A stretch of 64,000 nt of DNA from an uncultured Bacteroidales bacterium (GCA_902777835.1 CACYVC010000017.1:1-64000); one strand, 5' to 3'; numbered from the stretch's first letter, positions 7,827 through 17,265 are shown. A program made the numbers and translations. The notes: generated by a model not told the origin, from the letters alone.

Positions 7827-8734
7827 TTGATTATCTTCTCGCTTGAGCGGGTGCCGTCGGTGTAGGTTATGACCTTGATGTTCAAGCCTGGCTGAGGCTC
7901 GGCGCTCTCCGCGCCAGCGAGGTTGTAGTAACGCACACTCTCCACCTGCTTGTCGCCAGCGATAGTAGTGATTTCAGCAAATTGACTTGCCATATCATAT
8001 AGGCAGCCTTTATATATCAGTTCATCGCCATCATATACAGCAACCAATCCAGGCCATTCGGCCCATGACAAAGGGAAATCAACAGGTTGAGGGGTGAGCA
8101 AATCGCCCGAACGGCTATCAACACCTATGCTCTCAATCACCTTTGCCTCAAAAAAGAAGTCACCTTCGTTAAGTATATAGGCATTGCAAATATCATCTCC
8201 AATCTCAACTGTTGTCTGTCGATTTATGTTACGAAATAAGTATAAATAATCAAGTTCATCAGATGAGATTATATCATAAGGAGGCCCAGGAAGATAACCA
8301 CTTATATTGAAATTGTAGATTTCGTATAATCCATCTTCCGGACTATACCACATAGGTCTTTCATTTGAATAATGAGGCCATTCAAAATCTTCTATTGGTT
8401 GATTAGGCCAGTCTTCGGGTACTGGATAGCGCTCAACAACACGTTTGGACTCATTCTCTATTAATAAAGCAACAATAGAAGATTCACTTATAGGATCCAT
8501 GTTGTTGTCTAACAATGTGAGATAAACCTCACCTAATTGATTTATATCACCAAATTGCCTTATATCAAGAGAATAAAGCTGTAATGGTCTTATTGTATTG
8601 GAGCTGGAAATCTGCTCACACATCAAGTAAACCCATTTCCTACCATCTTTTACTAGAGGGTGGTAGTCATCCTCGACAGCTTGAGCACTAGTCATAATCA
8701 GCAGGCCCAGCAAGGTAAAAATAATCTTTTTCAT
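7823..8734 (-). CDS. Secreted hypothetical protein with T9SS-like C-terminal tail
   Basis: The protein has 303 residues and a clear signal peptide (MKKIIFTLLGLLIMTSAQA). The mature part starts DDYHPLVKDGRKWVYL, a pattern common at the N terminus of lipid- or surface-exposed Bacteroidales proteins of unknown function. The central part is acidic and rich in aromatic residues, with no motif I can name. The last ~35 residues (VRYYNLAGAESAEP, GLNIKVITYTDGT, KIIK) match the tails at 1346 and 5028, which supports export through the same system, probably type IX. A TAnnTTTG promoter lies 48 nt upstream. The gene is flanked by imperfect direct repeats and sits in a repeat-rich accessory region. Confidence 0.75.
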   Translation of the reverse strand: MKKIIFTLLGLLIMTSAQAVEDDYHPLVKDGRKWVYLMCEQISSSNTIRPLQLYSLDIRQFGDINQLGEVYLTLLDNNMDPISESSIVALLIENESKRVVERYPVPEDWPNQPIEDFEWPHYSNERPMWYSPEDGLYEIYNFNISGYLPGPPYDIISSDELDYLYLFRNINRQTTVEIGDDICNAYILNEGDFFFEAKVIESIGVDSRSGDLLTPQPVDFPLSWAEWPGLVAVYDGDELIYKGCLYDMASQFAEITTIAGDKQVESVRYYNLAGAESAEPQPGLNIKVITYTDGTRSSEKIIK

Positions 8735-8781
8735 AGCTCTGTTTATTTTTATGTGTTAAACTTAATCTTGTTGCGTTGTCG

Positions 8782-8789
8782 CAAAGTTA
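8782..8789 (-). promoter_or_regulatory. Bacteroidota -7 box TAACTTTG (minus strand)
   Basis: It matches TAnnTTTG on the minus strand and lies 48 nt upstream of the ATG of the secreted protein at 7823-8734. The leader between them contains the repeated GCGACAACGCAA and TAAGTTTAACAC words. Confidence 0.6.
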
Positions 8790-8998
8790 TAAACATTTTT
8801 TTAATTTTACCCCCCCCATTTGTTAAATTTCATTAAATAACAAAATTTAGTGATTTTTGAATGACTTTCTGACTATTCCAAAAAAAGGTTGGCAATATTA
8901 GAGCAGTTAAGTTTACAATGTAACTATAAAAGTTGTCATCTTCGCAGAAAAGGTTGACTGGAGTTTTGGAACAATCTTATCTGCTTGATGAGAGTGAC

Positions 8999-9063
8999 TT
9001 TCTACGGAGTCTTGGAGTAATGGAGGTTTGTTTAACTCCTTAACTCCTAAAACTCCGTAGAAA
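8999..9063. repeat. ACTCC-type inverted repeat, full-length copy
   Basis: Outer arms of 12 bp are perfect: TTTCTACGGAGT (8999-9010) and ACTCCGTAGAAA (9052-9063). Inside, GGAGT (9014-9018) pairs with ACTCC (9043-9047) and GGAG (9022-9025) with CTCC (9036-9039), giving a long phased hairpin. A near copy lies at 7762-7826 and a degenerate one at about 9411-9452, so this is a dispersed family, possibly a REP- or MITE-like element. Confidence 0.75.
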
Positions 9064-9082
9064 AACAGTGTTGGCTATTGGC

Positions 9083-9205
9083 CCTCTTCGAGGCCCGTGG
9101 CGGGAATGTGATACGACATGTACCCCACGCCACGCAGCTCTTCGAGCTACGCGCCGCGGGGTTATACATTTTGCCCTCTTCGAGGACATTGTGGCCTCCG
9201 GCCAC
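9083..9205. repeat. Cluster of triloop mini-hairpins
   Basis: Four short palindromes with three-base loops occur in 123 bp: CCTC-ttc-GAGG (9083-9093), AGCTC-ttc-GAGCT (9136-9148), CCTC-ttc-GAGG (9175-9185) and GTGGCC-tcc-GGCCAC (9191-9205). The block is much more GC-rich than its surroundings and encodes nothing recognisable. Confidence 0.6.
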
Positions 9206-9244
9206 ACCACCCCGACCGCATAAAGGCCTCATCTCGCATAAATA

Positions 9245-9388
9245 GTCGCCATGCACTGGCATGCAGGAAAATTTTAGCGCGTCAGCGCCATTTCAATTTT
9301 AGCACGCAGTGCTCCAATTTCCACTCCGTCAGGAGTGGCCAAAAGTGATCAATATGCAATTTTAATAAAATTTTAAGTGCGTAGCACG
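9245..9388. repeat. Composite mini-hairpin array, copy 1
   Basis: Different palindromes follow one another, separated by AATTTTA-rich spacers: CATGC-actg-GCATG (9250-9263), GCGC-gtca-GCGC (9277-9288), AGCAC-gca-GTGCT (9301-9313), CCACTCC-gtca-GGAGTGG (9321-9338) and GTGC-gta-GCAC (9377-9387). The same palindromes in the same order recur at 22698-22945. Confidence 0.7.
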
Positions 9389-9410
9389 CCATTCGAGAAT
9401 CTAACGCCTT

Positions 9411-9452
9411 GAGATTTGTTTAATTCCTGAACTCCTCAAACTCCATAGAACT
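9411..9452. repeat. ACTCC-type repeat, degenerate copy 3
   Basis: GAGATTTGTTTAATTCCTGA, then ACTCCTCAAACTCCATAGAA aligns with the right half of the inverted repeat at 8999-9063, with several substitutions and no matching left arm. Confidence 0.5.
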
Positions 9453-9495
9453 TGAAGATATCCTCACGCATAGCCGGGATTATGTTTTTGGTGCT

Positions 9496-9528
9496 ATGAA
9501 AAAACCCGCCATTCACATGGAGGGTTTT
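9496..9528 (-). terminator. Hairpin terminator for the leftward small gene
   Basis: Read on the minus strand, AAAACCCTCCAT (9528-9517) and ATGGCGGGTTTT (9512-9501) pair with one mismatch around a 4-nt loop, followed by a T run. It lies about 80 nt past the stop at 9608. Confidence 0.65.
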
Positions 9529-9607
9529 CAGTTAAAATGAAGTCGAACAAATTTACGAGTAATACAAGTTTTTCAAGGTTTCGATTTAAGGAGTGTTTGT
9601 TTTATTG

Positions 9608-9901
9608 TCAATTGAATAATGAAGCTTGACGAAATTGGTTTGGTAATGCAGTTTGGAATGAGGGGCGTGGGGCGCATTGGCGCGATGCAAGAGAGAGGTT
9701 CATAGCCCAACCTTGGGTCTTGTTGCGGATATTAAGGCGAGCCAAGCCCATGAAGCGACCTGCCATGGCACAGATGAAACGCACGATCTCGTTGACACTA
9801 GAGAAATTTGACTTGCAAATGCTAGCCACAGTCTTTCCACCCACTTCGAGAGTGGCAAAAATCTGGTCGTTAACCGATAATGATGTTGCGTTGATATTCA
9901 T
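9608..9901 (-). CDS. Small conserved-looking hypothetical protein (97 aa)
   Basis: I do not recognise a named family. The protein is soluble, has no signal peptide or membrane segment, starts MNINATSLSVNDQIFATLEVGG and is basic towards the C terminus (GRFMGLARLNIRNKTQGWAM). It is likely real: a TAnnTTTG box lies 57 nt upstream, a hairpin terminator follows, and the ATG is preceded by GGAGG at 8-nt spacing, a strong Shine-Dalgarno that is rare in this phylum. The 5' leader also contains a small GGCAC/GTGCC hairpin. The last ~25 residues look less constrained than the first 70. Isolated between repeat-rich DNA and the FabK-like gene, which is divergent from it. Confidence 0.6.
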   Translation of the reverse strand: MNINATSLSVNDQIFATLEVGGKTVASICKSNFSSVNEIVRFICAMAGRFMGLARLNIRNKTQGWAMNLSLASRQCAPRPSFQTALPNQFRQASLFN

Positions 9902-9957
9902 AGTTTTGTCCTCCGTTTTTTATGGCACTTTTATGTGCCTTGATTAATTTTACACTG

Positions 9958-9965
9958 CAAAATTA
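9958..9965 (-). promoter_or_regulatory. Bacteroidota -7 box TAATTTTG (minus strand)
   Basis: It matches TAnnTTTG and reads leftward towards the small gene at 9608-9901. TTTTG occurs further upstream on the same strand (9984-9980), but at 14 nt that spacing is shorter than usual for a -33 element. Confidence 0.5.
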
Positions 9966-10092
9966 AAGCACCATTGGGCCAAAATACTGCCCACCCAAAA
10001 CAAATGACGTTAAACTAATGACTTTTTCTTTTTTTTCGCGTAAAACATCATCAAACCACCAAATTACTTAGTGCTATTTTAGAAAAAAGATG

Positions 10093-10100
10093 TAACTTTG
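10093..10100 (+). promoter_or_regulatory. Bacteroidota -7 box TAACTTTG
   Basis: It matches TAnnTTTG exactly and lies 28 nt upstream of the ATG at 10129. No clear -33 TTTG is visible at the expected spacing. Confidence 0.6.
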
Positions 10101-10128
10101 AGGTCGGAAACAAATAAACGACAGAATT

Positions 10129-11085
10129 ATGAAAAGCAGAATAACCAAACTTTTTGGAATTGAATACCCTATCATTGCCGGCGGCATGGTGTGGTGCAGT
10201 GGTTGGAAACTGGCGTCGGCAGTGAGCAACGCTGGTGGTTTGGGACTTATAGGTGCTGGCTCGATGACCGCCGAGGTGCTGCGTGAGCACATCCAGCAGT
10301 GCCGTGAGGCTACAGTGGTCGATGGTGAACAAAAACCCTTTGGTGTGAATGTGCCATTGATGAAACCCAACTCTGCCGAACTAATGCAAGTGATAGCCGA
10401 GGAAAAAGTGCCAGTCGTGTTCACCAGTGCTGGCAGCCCCAAGAAGTGGACTGCGTGGCTGCATGAGCGCGGCATCAAGGTGGCGCATGTGGTGGCGTCA
10501 TCGACCTTTGCCCGCAAGTGCGAAGAGGCTGGCGTGGATGCTGTTGTTGCCGAGGGCTTTGAGGCAGGAGGTCACAACGGCAAAGAAGAAACAACCACGA
10601 TGTGCCTTATCCCTGCTGCGCGCAAAGCCACCTCGCTACCCCTGATTGCTGCTGGTGGCATAGCCAGTGGCGAGGCGATGCTCGCAGCGATGGTGCTGGG
10701 CGCCGAGGGTGTGCAGATAGGAACCCTCTTTGCTCTAACTCAGGAGAGTGGTGCTCATGAAGCATTCAAGCGTCGCTGCCTTGACCTGAACGAAGGTGAC
10801 ACAAAGCTGCTGCTGCGCAAGCTCTCGCCTACACGCTTGGTGAAAGGTGGATTTTACGATGCCATTGAGGAGGCCGAGAACCGTGGAGCCAGTCCCGAGG
10901 AGCTACTGGATATCATTGGCATAGGAAAGACAAAGGTTGGAATCTTTGACGGTGACGTCGAGAATGGCGAGTTAGAGATAGGTCAAGTTGCATCGCTGCT
11001 CAAGGGCAACGACATCGAGCCTGTGGCAATAGTGATGCAGCGCCTAGTATTAGAATATGAGCAAGCGCTCGCCAGCCTGACATAA
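10129..11085 (+). CDS. FabK/nitronate monooxygenase-type flavin oxidoreductase
   Basis: This 318-residue TIM-barrel flavoprotein belongs to the 2-nitropropane dioxygenase / FabK superfamily. Signatures are the N-terminal YPIIAGGMVWCSG, the mid-barrel AEGFEAGGHNG, the FMN phosphate-binding LIAAGGIASGEAM and the following GAEGVQIGTLFALTQES. Known members are either enoyl-ACP reductases (FabK, last step of fatty-acid elongation) or nitronate monooxygenases, and sequence inspection alone does not separate them. In Bacteroidales such proteins often serve as FabK. Single-gene unit with its own promoter, closed by a bidirectional terminator. No signal peptide; cytoplasmic. Confidence 0.85.
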   Translation: MKSRITKLFGIEYPIIAGGMVWCSGWKLASAVSNAGGLGLIGAGSMTAEVLREHIQQCREATVVDGEQKPFGVNVPLMKPNSAELMQVIAEEKVPVVFTSAGSPKKWTAWLHERGIKVAHVVASSTFARKCEEAGVDAVVAEGFEAGGHNGKEETTTMCLIPAARKATSLPLIAAGGIASGEAMLAAMVLGAEGVQIGTLFALTQESGAHEAFKRRCLDLNEGDTKLLLRKLSPTRLVKGGFYDAIEEAENRGASPEELLDIIGIGKTKVGIFDGDVENGELEIGQVASLLKGNDIEPVAIVMQRLVLEYEQALASLT

Positions 11086-11108
11086 TAGAAGCTAGGAATA
11101 GCCCAAAA

Positions 11109-11158
11109 AACTAAGGAGTGACAGGAATATTAAAATCCTTTCACTCCTTAAATTTATA
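11109..11158. terminator. Bidirectional terminator between convergent genes
   Basis: TAAGGAGTGA (11112-11121) and TCACTCCTTA (11141-11150) form a 10-bp perfect stem, with inner AGGA/TCCT, flanked by A-rich sequence on the left and T-rich on the right. It serves both the rightward gene ending at 11085 and the leftward operon ending at 11175. Confidence 0.8.
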
Positions 11159-11174
11159 TTTCTTAAGTCGTTAA

Positions 11175-12038
11175 TTACTTCTTTTTCTTCTCCTCCTTCA
11201 CTGGCCAACGGTTTTTACTCAAAGGAATGCTGTAATAGAGCGAGAGGCCAAAGGCCCATTTGCCGTTGCGGACACCATAGCCAGGGACATACCATGGCTT
11301 GCTGTTGTTACTTTTCTTGTATTTGAAAATGTTATGGAACTTGATTTCCCAGCCTAGTGACCAATTGCTAGCGATGTTTACTTTAAGTCCTGCCAAGAAC
11401 TCTCCCCACAAGGCATTGGAGCTCACCCCCTTGAGTTGATAACTTTGGTCAAACTCCCCCCAGTAGGGATTATTGATGCTTACATCGGTAATATCATACT
11501 TAAAAGCGCTAAATCCAAGTCTTGCGCCCAAATAGAGCTGATATTTTGGCTCGTTCTTGAAAAGGAAGTTATAGTTGGCACCAATCTTGAAATACGGCGA
11601 AAGTTTACCTGTGTAGGTGTAGTTCATATCGTCTGGGGTGTCTTTGGCGCGCCCTAAACCCATTATCAGCACTGGCTGGAAACGGTTCCACATATTGAGG
11701 GTAGCACTAACGTCAAATGAAGAATACTTCTGCCCAAACGCCATAAGAATAGCATCTCCAAAGTTTAGACCAAGCGACAATTCGGTGAGTTTTGGATAGC
11801 GTGGATAGATTTTCGCTAAAGAGTCTTTAACCTCTTGAGCTCGAGCTTGTGCTGTGTCGCCAGTGAGATACTGCTGTATTATCTTCTCATCAGTGCCTTT
11901 TGGTGGCGTGAGCACCTTGTTGGTCGAAGGTTTCACTGGTGTCACCTTGCGCTGTTGTTCCTGCTCTTGAGCGTAACCATTAACGGTCACCGCCATCAGA
12001 AAAGCGACACACATTATGCTATGTAAAAACCTTCTCAT
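11175..12038 (-). CDS. DUF6048-family outer-membrane beta-barrel-like protein
   Basis: The protein has 287 residues with a signal peptide (cleavage near GYAQ) and then a Q/E/K-rich linker. It continues with alternating amphipathic strands rich in G, Y, F and N (TELSLGLNFGDAIL, YFKIGANYNFLF, YLGARLGFSAF, WAFGLSLYYSIPL) typical of a small outer-membrane beta-barrel, and ends in a lysine run. I match it to DUF6048 from pattern and context: it follows a DUF6452-type lipoprotein with a 4-nt ATGA overlap. Biochemical role unknown. It is last in an operon with DUF4199 and GT2 genes, which suggests an envelope-assembly function. Confidence 0.75.
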   Translation of the reverse strand: MRRFLHSIMCVAFLMAVTVNGYAQEQEQQRKVTPVKPSTNKVLTPPKGTDEKIIQQYLTGDTAQARAQEVKDSLAKIYPRYPKLTELSLGLNFGDAILMAFGQKYSSFDVSATLNMWNRFQPVLIMGLGRAKDTPDDMNYTYTGKLSPYFKIGANYNFLFKNEPKYQLYLGARLGFSAFKYDITDVSINNPYWGEFDQSYQLKGVSSNALWGEFLAGLKVNIASNWSLGWEIKFHNIFKYKKSNNSKPWYVPGYGVRNGKWAFGLSLYYSIPLSKNRWPVKEEKKKK

Positions 12039-12514
12039 CGCAAATAGATTTTAATCGAAACGACATCGGCGTTAGTAATCAAGGGATCGGAAATTATCAC
12101 AGAGTCGATGGCGTTGATAGTGTGCTCCATCGAGGTAATCCTGAAATTATACATAGCCCCACACTCATGCGACTCAAAATAAGGTATCGCGTCATAACCA
12201 AGCGTTATTGTGTCGTTGCCAACACCTTCAGTGTTATAATTAAAGACATACTTGCAACTGCTGGTTGAAAGTCGCAGTGGAAGATACACATTTTTTGCGC
12301 TCACCTTGTCGATTATCACGCTATCGTTGGGAGCCCCAATGCCATAGACGGTTAGACTATTAATAGAGACTGCTTTATTCTCTCTATAAAAGCCCGCTAG
12401 TGGTATTCCAGTGCTGTTACCAATGCAGTTGTCGTTGTTGCACGACGAAGTAATGGCAGCAAGACCCACTGCCACAACAACAGCCAAAGTGATATGTCGT
12501 AAAATGTTTCTCAT
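12035..12514 (-). CDS. DUF6452-family lipoprotein
   Basis: The protein has 159 residues. A lipoprotein signal peptide ends in AAITSSC, with the lipidated Cys about residue 25, followed by NNDNCIGNSTGIPLAGFY. The rest is predicted beta-rich and ends SIKIYLR. The start codon directly follows the stop of the GT2 gene and its stop overlaps the start of the DUF6048 gene, so the three are translationally coupled. The neighbour pattern (DUF6452 with DUF6048) is what supports the family name. Likely anchored at the outer membrane, function unknown. Confidence 0.75.
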   Translation of the reverse strand: MRNILRHITLAVVVAVGLAAITSSCNNDNCIGNSTGIPLAGFYRENKAVSINSLTVYGIGAPNDSVIIDKVSAKNVYLPLRLSTSSCKYVFNYNTEGVGNDTITLGYDAIPYFESHECGAMYNFRITSMEHTINAIDSVIISDPLITNADVVSIKIYLR

Positions 12515-13468
12515 TTATTTTATCTCCTCTTCAATCTCGTAGTGGTTACGGTTCTGTGAGTTGCGGGCGATAAGTTCGCCTAAGAATCCCGTGAGGAACA
12601 GCTGCGTACCCAGTATCATACAGGTGAGAGCAAGGTAGAAATAGGGCGAGTCGGTCACTAAGATGTAGTGGTTGCCTGCATGCATATTGTAAAGCTTGAT
12701 GGCGCCCACTGCAATAACGGCAATCAATCCTATGAAGAACATGAGGCTGCCGAGCAGTCCAAAGAAATGCATAGGTTTAACACCAAACTTCGACTGGAAC
12801 CACAGTGTCATCAGGTCAAGATAGCCATTGACGAAGCGGTCGAGGCCAAATTTTGACTTGCCATATTTCCGTGCCTGGTGCTTCACAACCTTCTCGCCAA
12901 TCTTGTCGAAGCCGGCATTCTTGGCAAGATATGGAATGTATCGGTGCATATCGCCATAAACCTCAATGTGCTTCACCACCTCGCGGCGGTAGGCCTTGAG
13001 GCCGCAGTTGAAGTCATGAAGGTTCTTGATGCCGCTCACCTTGCGAGCTGTAGCGTTGAAGAGCTTGGTTGGAATAGTCTTCGACAGAGGGTCATAACGC
13101 TTCTGTTTCCACCCGCTCACCAAGTCATACTTCTCCTCGGTAATCATACGGTAGAGCTCAGGAATCTCGTCGGGAGAGTCTTGCAGGTCGGCATCCATAG
13201 TGATGACGACATCGCCTTTTACCCTCTCAAAACCTGTGTGCAAAGCCGGCGACTTGCCGTAGTTCCTCCTGAAATGAACTCCCTTGATGCAGGGGTTCTT
13301 CTCGCTGAGTTCTTTAATTACCTGCCATGAGTCGTCGGTGCTGCCGTCGTCGATCATGAGCACTTCGTAAGTGAAGTTGTGCTCATTCATCACACGCTCA
13401 ATCCACGCCGCCAGCTCAGGCAGCGACTCTGCTTCGTTGAAAAGGGGTACTACAACCGAAATGTCCAT
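12515..13468 (-). CDS. GT2 family polyprenyl-phosphate glycosyltransferase (DPM1/GtrB-like)
   Basis: The protein has 317 residues. The N-terminal GT-A domain shows VVVPLFNEAESLPEL, the nucleotide-binding IDDGSTDDSW, the metal motif MDADLQDSPDEIP (DxD) and the acceptor-side NCGLKAYRREV. Two transmembrane helices near the C terminus (about 235-260 and 275-300) anchor it in the inner membrane. This layout is typical of enzymes that load a sugar onto undecaprenyl phosphate for transfer outside the cytoplasm. First coding partner after DUF4199 in the operon (29-nt gap). The exact sugar cannot be assigned. Confidence 0.88.
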   Translation of the reverse strand: MDISVVVPLFNEAESLPELAAWIERVMNEHNFTYEVLMIDDGSTDDSWQVIKELSEKNPCIKGVHFRRNYGKSPALHTGFERVKGDVVITMDADLQDSPDEIPELYRMITEEKYDLVSGWKQKRYDPLSKTIPTKLFNATARKVSGIKNLHDFNCGLKAYRREVVKHIEVYGDMHRYIPYLAKNAGFDKIGEKVVKHQARKYGKSKFGLDRFVNGYLDLMTLWFQSKFGVKPMHFFGLLGSLMFFIGLIAVIAVGAIKLYNMHAGNHYILVTDSPYFYLALTCMILGTQLFLTGFLGELIARNSQNRNHYEIEEEIK

Positions 13469-13497
13469 AATAAATATGTAATGTTCTAAATGTTATC

Positions 13498-14025
13498 TTA
13501 ATGTCGTTTATAAGGTATTTTCTCAGCAATAAATGCTGTGATGGCTCCTCCTAGGCTCCCTAAGCAGGCAAATATCCAAAACAGCATCATACTGAATTCA
13601 AAAGCAGATGGCAAGGCACGATGAGCAATCATCTTTTTCAGCGTCTTTGCTGTTTCAGAATCGATATCAGGCACGTTATCAAGGAAATATTGCATCTGAT
13701 CATAAAGGAAGTCGGGCCTTATAAAAGTAATTGTCAGATAACATGCCAGCACCATGATAAGCGCTCCACCTAATGTGGTGAAAATCGCCAATATCCACAG
13801 CTCGCTAAACAGTGCGAAACCATCAAGAGCGACAAACCGCTTGCGTTGGAAAATGCATAGTACTACTGGTGCAACCAGCATTAAAAAAGATGTCAGTATG
13901 CTTAATGATGGCACTTTGTCATAGAATATGAGCGTCACTGCCAATAGCGACAGCAGAATTCCAAACGGAATTCCAAGCTCGGCACTCAATGTGTATATGT
14001 TCTTTTTAAAGTCAAAGCGAATCAT
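13498..14025 (-). CDS. DUF4199-family four-helix membrane protein
   Basis: A start at 14025 gives 175 residues (MIRFDFKKN). An in-frame ATG at 14037 would add four residues (MQCK) and cannot be ruled out, because the TAnnTTTG box at 14052-14059 allows either. Four hydrophobic helices are visible (GIPFGILLSLLAVTLIF, ILTSFLMLVAPVVLCIF, LWILAIFTTLGGALIMVLACY and MMLFWIFACLGSLGGAITAF). DUF4199 proteins are inner-membrane proteins of unknown function, very often found next to a DPM1-like GT2 in Bacteroidota, as here. Confidence 0.82.
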   Translation of the reverse strand: MIRFDFKKNIYTLSAELGIPFGILLSLLAVTLIFYDKVPSLSILTSFLMLVAPVVLCIFQRKRFVALDGFALFSELWILAIFTTLGGALIMVLACYLTITFIRPDFLYDQMQYFLDNVPDIDSETAKTLKKMIAHRALPSAFEFSMMLFWIFACLGSLGGAITAFIAEKIPYKRH

Positions 14026-14051
14026 TTTGCACTGCAAATTATTCCAAACTG

Positions 14052-14059
14052 CAAAGGTA
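14052..14059 (-). promoter_or_regulatory. Bacteroidota -7 box TACCTTTG (minus strand)
   Basis: It matches TAnnTTTG and drives the leftward DUF4199-GT2-DUF6452-DUF6048 operon. The leader is very short (about 10-25 nt). Confidence 0.6.
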
Positions 14060-14065
14060 AAGAAA

Positions 14066-14100
14066 AGTTTTGAGTTATCAGTTATTAGTTGTGAGTTTTT
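14066..14100. repeat. Heptad repeat (AGTTnnn)5
   Basis: AGTT begins at 14066, 14073, 14080, 14087 and 14094, an exact 7-bp phase with a variable last three bases. It directly adjoins the CTAG nonad repeat at 14109. Confidence 0.8.
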
Positions 14101-14108
14101 GTCTTTTT

Positions 14109-14157
14109 CTAGATTCTAGAAGGTCTAGATTGACTAGAATTTCTTGATAGTCTAGCA
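14109..14157. repeat. CTAG nonad repeat
   Basis: CTAG occurs at 14109, 14116, 14125, 14134 and 14152. After the first 7-bp step the spacing is 9, 9 and 18 bp. It lies between the heptad repeat and the stop codon of ligA. Confidence 0.7.
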
Positions 14158-14169
14158 GACAAGGTGCAC

Positions 14170-16257
<2,088 letters not shown>

Positions 16258-16263
16258 TTAATG

Positions 16264-17265
16264 TTACATTGACATTATCACCTCGTTGATGAGGTCGGCA
16301 TTGAATTGCTCGATGTCGGTAAGTTCCGTTTGGTTGCTGTTCTTCTTGTACCAGGGTTGAGCATCGAAGTATTTCTGATACTTGGCATCTTCGAAGATGT
16401 TGCCGTGACGAGCGAAGATTTCAGCGTACATTAATTCGAGAGCATCCTTCGGGAAGAGTCTGAGCAATCTGTGTGTGAGAGGCATCACCGAAGTGAACGC
16501 CCATTTGCCGTCGATGCCTTTCCACGGGCACTGCACCTTGGTGAGCATGTTGCTGCCATCTGCGAGACGAGGGCGGTGGTCAACAAATTTATCGCCATAA
16601 GTCTCTTGGGCCAATAAGCCATCGGCAGTGAGCTTTAGCTCCCACATTAAGAATGGGCAGATGGCACCAGCACCACCGCCTCCCGGTATCCCATAATAGG
16701 GGGAGTTAGGATCACCATGGCTCACACGTTCAAAGCTATGGGCAATATCTATTTTGTCATTCCCCATTTTTACAATGCGATATACTCCAGGATCGGTGTT
16801 ATACTTGCTTCCTGTGTAAAAATCTTGCCACAGTCCGAAAATTGAATTCTTTCCATTGGTGAGCATATAGTTCCCAGCCAAGATATACTGAACGTAGATT
16901 GATAATTCAACCTCAGAATGTAAACGGTTAGTGTAGTAATAGACCTCAACTGGGTCGTCAATGGCATTGCGATATACAAGCACGGTGTCATTGCCCAGTT
17001 TCTCGACAGAGAGTGTGAGACCATCTTTATTATTAGTCTCAATATGGCATAGTTCTAGACCATCGTAGGAAAGATGTATGGGATTGGCAAAGAACTGCTT
17101 TGTGTCAAGCACCTGTCGCTTATCGAAGCGGTGCTCAAGTTGAGCAATAATGCCATTTTCAAATAGGGCTTTAATCTGTTTTTCCTGTGGAAAGCGGGAA
17201 ACTGCGTTGCCAGCGAATGTGAAGATGGCAATTGCTGTGGCCAATAGGAAGATTCTTTGTTTCAT
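16264..17265 (-). CDS. Secreted YARHG-domain protein, paralogue A
   Basis: The protein has 333 residues with a signal peptide (MKQRIFLLATAIAIFTFAGNA). The C-terminal ~80 residues form a YARHG domain: LELMYAEIFARHGNIF, then YFDAQPWYKK. YARHG is a small extracellular domain of unknown ligand. Upstream of it are shared landmarks: LEHRFDKR, YILAGNY, FYTGSKY..DPG, a PGGGGAGA glycine loop and VQCPWKGIDGKWAF. The same architecture is encoded at 17362-18495 and 22969-24099. This copy is the most diverged (shorter N-terminal region). ligA starts 12 nt downstream. Confidence 0.82.
   Translation of the reverse strand: MKQRIFLLATAIAIFTFAGNAVSRFPQEKQIKALFENGIIAQLEHRFDKRQVLDTKQFFANPIHLSYDGLELCHIETNNKDGLTLSVEKLGNDTVLVYRNAIDDPVEVYYYTNRLHSEVELSIYVQYILAGNYMLTNGKNSIFGLWQDFYTGSKYNTDPGVYRIVKMGNDKIDIAHSFERVSHGDPNSPYYGIPGGGGAGAICPFLMWELKLTADGLLAQETYGDKFVDHRPRLADGSNMLTKVQCPWKGIDGKWAFTSVMPLTHRLLRLFPKDALELMYAEIFARHGNIFEDAKYQKYFDAQPWYKKNSNQTELTDIEQFNADLINEVIMSM

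Larger units (their letters stand above)
8735..9607. other. Long non-coding region rich in dispersed repeats
   Basis: No convincing gene lies here; the short frames present cross palindromes and have no family signature. From left to right it holds a minus-strand promoter (8782-8789), a run of eight C (8810-8817), about 180 bp of AT-rich sequence with nothing recognisable, the ACTCC inverted repeat (8999-9063), a run of small hairpins (9083-9388), a diverged ACTCC copy (about 9411-9452), and a terminator for the leftward small gene (9496-9528). Confidence 0.7.

Noticed and set aside
8810-8817. Run of eight C as a phase-variable switch
   Set aside because: It lies upstream of the promoter box and outside any gene, and one tract without variant reads is not enough to claim switching.
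9047-9348. Short frames of 71 and 76 codons in the palindrome-rich region
   Set aside because: They run through hairpins and are Cys/His/Arg-rich by composition only, with no start signal or family pattern.
9245-9388. CRISPR array
   Set aside because: The repeats are different short palindromes, not identical direct repeats with unique spacers, and no cas gene is present.
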